A DNA stretch of 64,000 bases from Microbulbifer variabilis ATCC 700307 (GTDB lineage: Bacteria > Pseudomonadota > Gammaproteobacteria > Pseudomonadales > Cellvibrionaceae): contig NZ_AQYJ01000025.1 of NCBI RefSeq assembly GCF_000380565.1, forward strand, positions 310,001 through 374,000. The letters are read 5' to 3'. The position numbers and the translations under genes are program-made. How positions within the stretch are numbered: position 1 is the stretch's first letter; every line of letters begins with the position of its first letter. The notes under the pieces are model-generated. The model was not told the origin of the DNA and ran no database searches. It saw only the letters and a program-made list of their open reading frames with translations. Of this stretch, positions 62,211-64,000 are shown piece by piece.

Positions 62211-62500
62211 CGGTAACCATGGACTACCCACTAGTAAAAGTATAAACCACCAAGACTATTGGCTGAAGAGGAGAGCTAAACAAAACACCAAGAGCCAGCT
62301 AGCCAAATTGGTACGACATAAAAGAGTAAAGTATATTCAACACCCCAGAACAACTCCTCAATCACCAGAAGCCTAGCTCCCACCTTTCCCTACTCTGAAT
62401 CCACTGCCCTTGCGCTGACCAAACTGCGACTACAAGCATCACTTACCAAGATATCCCCACTTACTTAATACGGCTTCCGCTGCCTGGTTCAGCCTTAATA
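62211..62500 (+). repeat. csrA module N (class 1 lead and middle, no csrA)
   Basis: GTAACCATGGACTACCCACT and AGTAAAAGTATAAACCACCA, then GGCTGAAGAGGAGAGCTAAA and CAAAACACCAAGAGCCAGCT: a very well-kept class 1 lead. The middle block runs to ATCACTTACCAAGATATCCC and ends without csrA. Minus-strand TATACT at 62244-62239 points to the VOC gene. Confidence 0.7.
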
Positions 62501-63165
62501 TTGAAAACTTCGGCACAAACGCTGCCCGAGGAAAGTAGCAACCAAATATATAATAGAATTTTTTCATCGCCCACTCCAAACTAAAAATTAGCTCCTATTG
62601 TGTTGAAATTGGGCCGGATGAATATGTTCGATATTACCAGATTGTAGTTAAGATTTGTAATTAGAGTGCAGGAATAGCGCCATGAAATGCCAAGCCTTGA
62701 GAAACTTAAAGGACTGTGTCACTAATAGCCAGGCATGAATACATTTAAGTGGCGAAAGTAGACTATGAGTGAGCGGAGCCAAAAGTTAATACACCCCTGA
62801 AACACACGCAAGATCAATAACAAGTAAAATTATTGTGCTTGCCACTTAAATCAAACCCAACTTTAGCTGCTCAGTGGAATCGTGAAAAATATTGAAAGCA
62901 ATTTTTTAGCTAGACATGCCTTACCATTAACCCAAAAACAGAATCTTCAATTGATATTAACCCATAATCTTAAAATGAAGTAAAACCTGAAAAAATATAT
63001 CAACTCTACAAAGACCTAAGGGCAATGCTACATTTACTTATCTCGCTATTCTTCCCTAACTTAATATTAAAAAACAAATTCAGTCCAAACAATGGATCAG
63101 ACACCCATTAAGAACTCATTATTTTTGGTGCACATTACATATGTGATTAAAGAAGCAATAGAACT
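62501..63165. other. Non-coding AT-rich stretch, nothing recognised
   Basis: A 665-nt interval with stops in all frames at short intervals. No repeat module, RNA gene or hairpin stood out. It may be a further decayed cassette. Confidence 0.5.
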
Positions 63166-63612
63166 TTAACAAGGTACTCTGTAGTACACATTGTCATGAT
63201 CGATTTCGAAGCCTAAGGAGTGATATAACTGCCTTGCACGGCTATTTCCTATCTCTGTTTTAAGCTCAATACGAATGGCTTTTGTTTCCTTTGCAAAATT
63301 TATCGCAGTCTGAATGAGTTGCTTAGACACTCCTCTTCCTCTAAAGCGGCTTGATACTCCTAAATCATTAAGAATCCACAAGCGCGAGAGTGCAAGGGAA
63401 GAATAGCTTGGATAGAGATTTACAAAACCCATTATCCCTGCAGTCTTCAAATCTACGGCGATAAAAAGAGCGGAGGCTTTGCTAGATAACAATTTACCTA
63501 GAAATTTCTCTGTTCTCACCAAATCCGATGTGTAGCCACAAAACACTCTATATTCGTCAAAAATGGAAGCCAAATCTGATACGTAGCTTTCATCGCACTG
63601 AATAATTTTCAA
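63166..63612 (-). CDS. GNAT family N-acetyltransferase
   Basis: A 148-residue acetyltransferase. N-terminal MKIIQCDESYVSDLASIFDE, central FVNLYPSYSSLALSRLWILN, acetyl-CoA loop DLGVSSRFRGRGVSKQLIQT (R-G-R-G-V-S) and C-terminal IRIELKTEIGNSRARQLYHS followed by LGFEID. This is the common form that acetylates small-molecule or protein amines; substrate unknown. Minus strand, about 50 nt from the LysE-type exporter. Confidence 0.87.
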   Translation of the reverse strand: MKIIQCDESYVSDLASIFDEYRVFCGYTSDLVRTEKFLGKLLSSKASALFIAVDLKTAGIMGFVNLYPSYSSLALSRLWILNDLGVSSRFRGRGVSKQLIQTAINFAKETKAIRIELKTEIGNSRARQLYHSLGFEIDHDNVYYRVPC

Positions 63613-63658
63613 AGCTTATTCCCTGTTAGAAACTCATATACCCAAAGTAAAGTATTTC

Positions 63659-64000
63659 TCAAGCATCCTGACGAACAACCAAGCCACCAAAACCTATGAG
63701 CAAACTCCCACTTAAGCGTAAAATCCAGCGTTGAAACTTGCCTCTGACTGAGGACTGCTTCCATTTAGACAGCACCAAAGCCATTCCTAAAAACCATAGA
63801 AATATAATAGAGGCATGAACAGAAACCAGCAGGAATGCCTGATAATAACTTGTTGTTTCCACCTGGAGAAACTGGGGGAAAGCTGCAAGATAAAACATTG
63901 ATACTTTGGGATTGAGGATCTGGGTTAAAAAGCCTTCAACAAAATTTATATGGGAGCCTTGTTGAGCTGCTCCTAGCTTTGGTCTATTTGTAAGACTGTG
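63659..64000 (-). CDS. LysE/RhtB family exporter, partial (5' end beyond window)
   Basis: The C-terminal 113 residues are visible; the gene continues past the right edge. VEGFLTQILNPKVSMFYLAA with FPQF is the hallmark NPK motif of LysE/RhtB proteins. It is followed by three more hydrophobic helices and RWILRLSGSLLIGFGGLVVR at the C-terminus. An ATG at 63898 is internal, not the start. The family exports amino acids or homoserine lactone-like compounds. Confidence 0.85.
   Translation of the reverse strand, partial: HSLTNRPKLGAAQQGSHINFVEGFLTQILNPKVSMFYLAAFPQFLQVETTSYYQAFLLVSVHASIIFLWFLGMALVLSKWKQSSVRGKFQRWILRLSGSLLIGFGGLVVRQDA

Noticed and set aside
26655-62500. Interpretation of the csrA modules as insertion sequences or MITEs
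   Set aside because: No transposase, terminal inverted repeats or target-site duplications are visible, and the uniform orientation and position beside cargo starts argue against random transposition.
26655-62500. CRISPR array
   Set aside because: The repeats are hundreds of bp long, imperfect and separated by genes, not by uniform short spacers.

Overview
The window looks like a gammaproteobacterial chromosome. Evidence: the cmoA/cmoB/cmoM tRNA-wobble genes, one-subunit L-serine dehydratase, RmuC, MurI, a DUF2489 protein and an AddA/AddB-like helicase-nuclease pair. A marine Cellvibrionales/Microbulbifer-type host is my guess from overall gene style, not a demonstrated assignment. Two compositional worlds meet near 25.5 kb. 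The first 25 kb is fairly GC-rich, tightly packed housekeeping DNA, with a softer patch of small membrane-protein genes at 10.9-15.1 kb. From 25.5 kb to the end the DNA is AT-rich, loosely packed and accessory, apart from GC-richer inserts such as the 54.7-58.1 kb two-component block.

Housekeeping part (1-25.5 kb): cmoM (cut by the left edge), a MazG-like pyrophosphohydrolase, a DUF599 membrane protein, a large M16C zinc protease, cmoA-cmoB, sdaA, a thioredoxin-reductase-like flavoprotein divergent from an Rrf2 regulator, a DMT transporter, a run of small membrane proteins, DUF2489, an AEC transporter, rmuC, murI, and the overlapping addB-like/addA-like pair closed by a clear terminator.

Accessory part (25.5-64 kb): the dominant feature is a repeated module of about 400-600 bp, seen at about 15 sites from 26.6 to 62.5 kb, always in the same orientation. 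A complete module has three parts. First comes one of two alternative lead segments: class 1, containing a conserved AAAGTATAAACC, or class 2, containing a conserved CATCTATATATCA. Next is a conserved pyrimidine-rich middle with an AAGGAATG box. Last is a csrA gene on the + strand. Two csrA copies are intact (27270 and 52594), one has a single in-frame stop (39051), one is truncated by a 1-nt shift (45745), and the others are decayed or lost. The lead end of each module lies just upstream of the start codon of a minus-strand cargo gene or operon, so csrA and cargo are divergent. The csrA 3' end faces the 3' end of the next cargo. Cargo includes two Tse2-like toxin/partner pairs with ATGA overlaps, a type I restriction-modification system, a GIY-YIG/DUF4357 protein, immunity-like proteins (several broken), a GFA enzyme, a glutaredoxin-like protein, lipoproteins, GNAT and VOC proteins and many unknowns. 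This resembles a directional cassette array such as a sedentary integron, but the repeated unit is a csrA/promoter module rather than a standard attC. A few genes do end in attC-like hairpins, and no integrase is visible.

Interspersed are more ordinary accessory blocks: an NmrA-like/LysR/PACE efflux cluster (48.4-50.8 kb), a histidine kinase-response regulator-membrane protein operon divergent from a DUF2306 protein (54.7-58.1 kb), a DoxX protein, and a LysE-type exporter cut by the right edge. Many small genes carry single lesions (in-frame stops, frameshifts, lost starts), so the array looks old and partly decaying.
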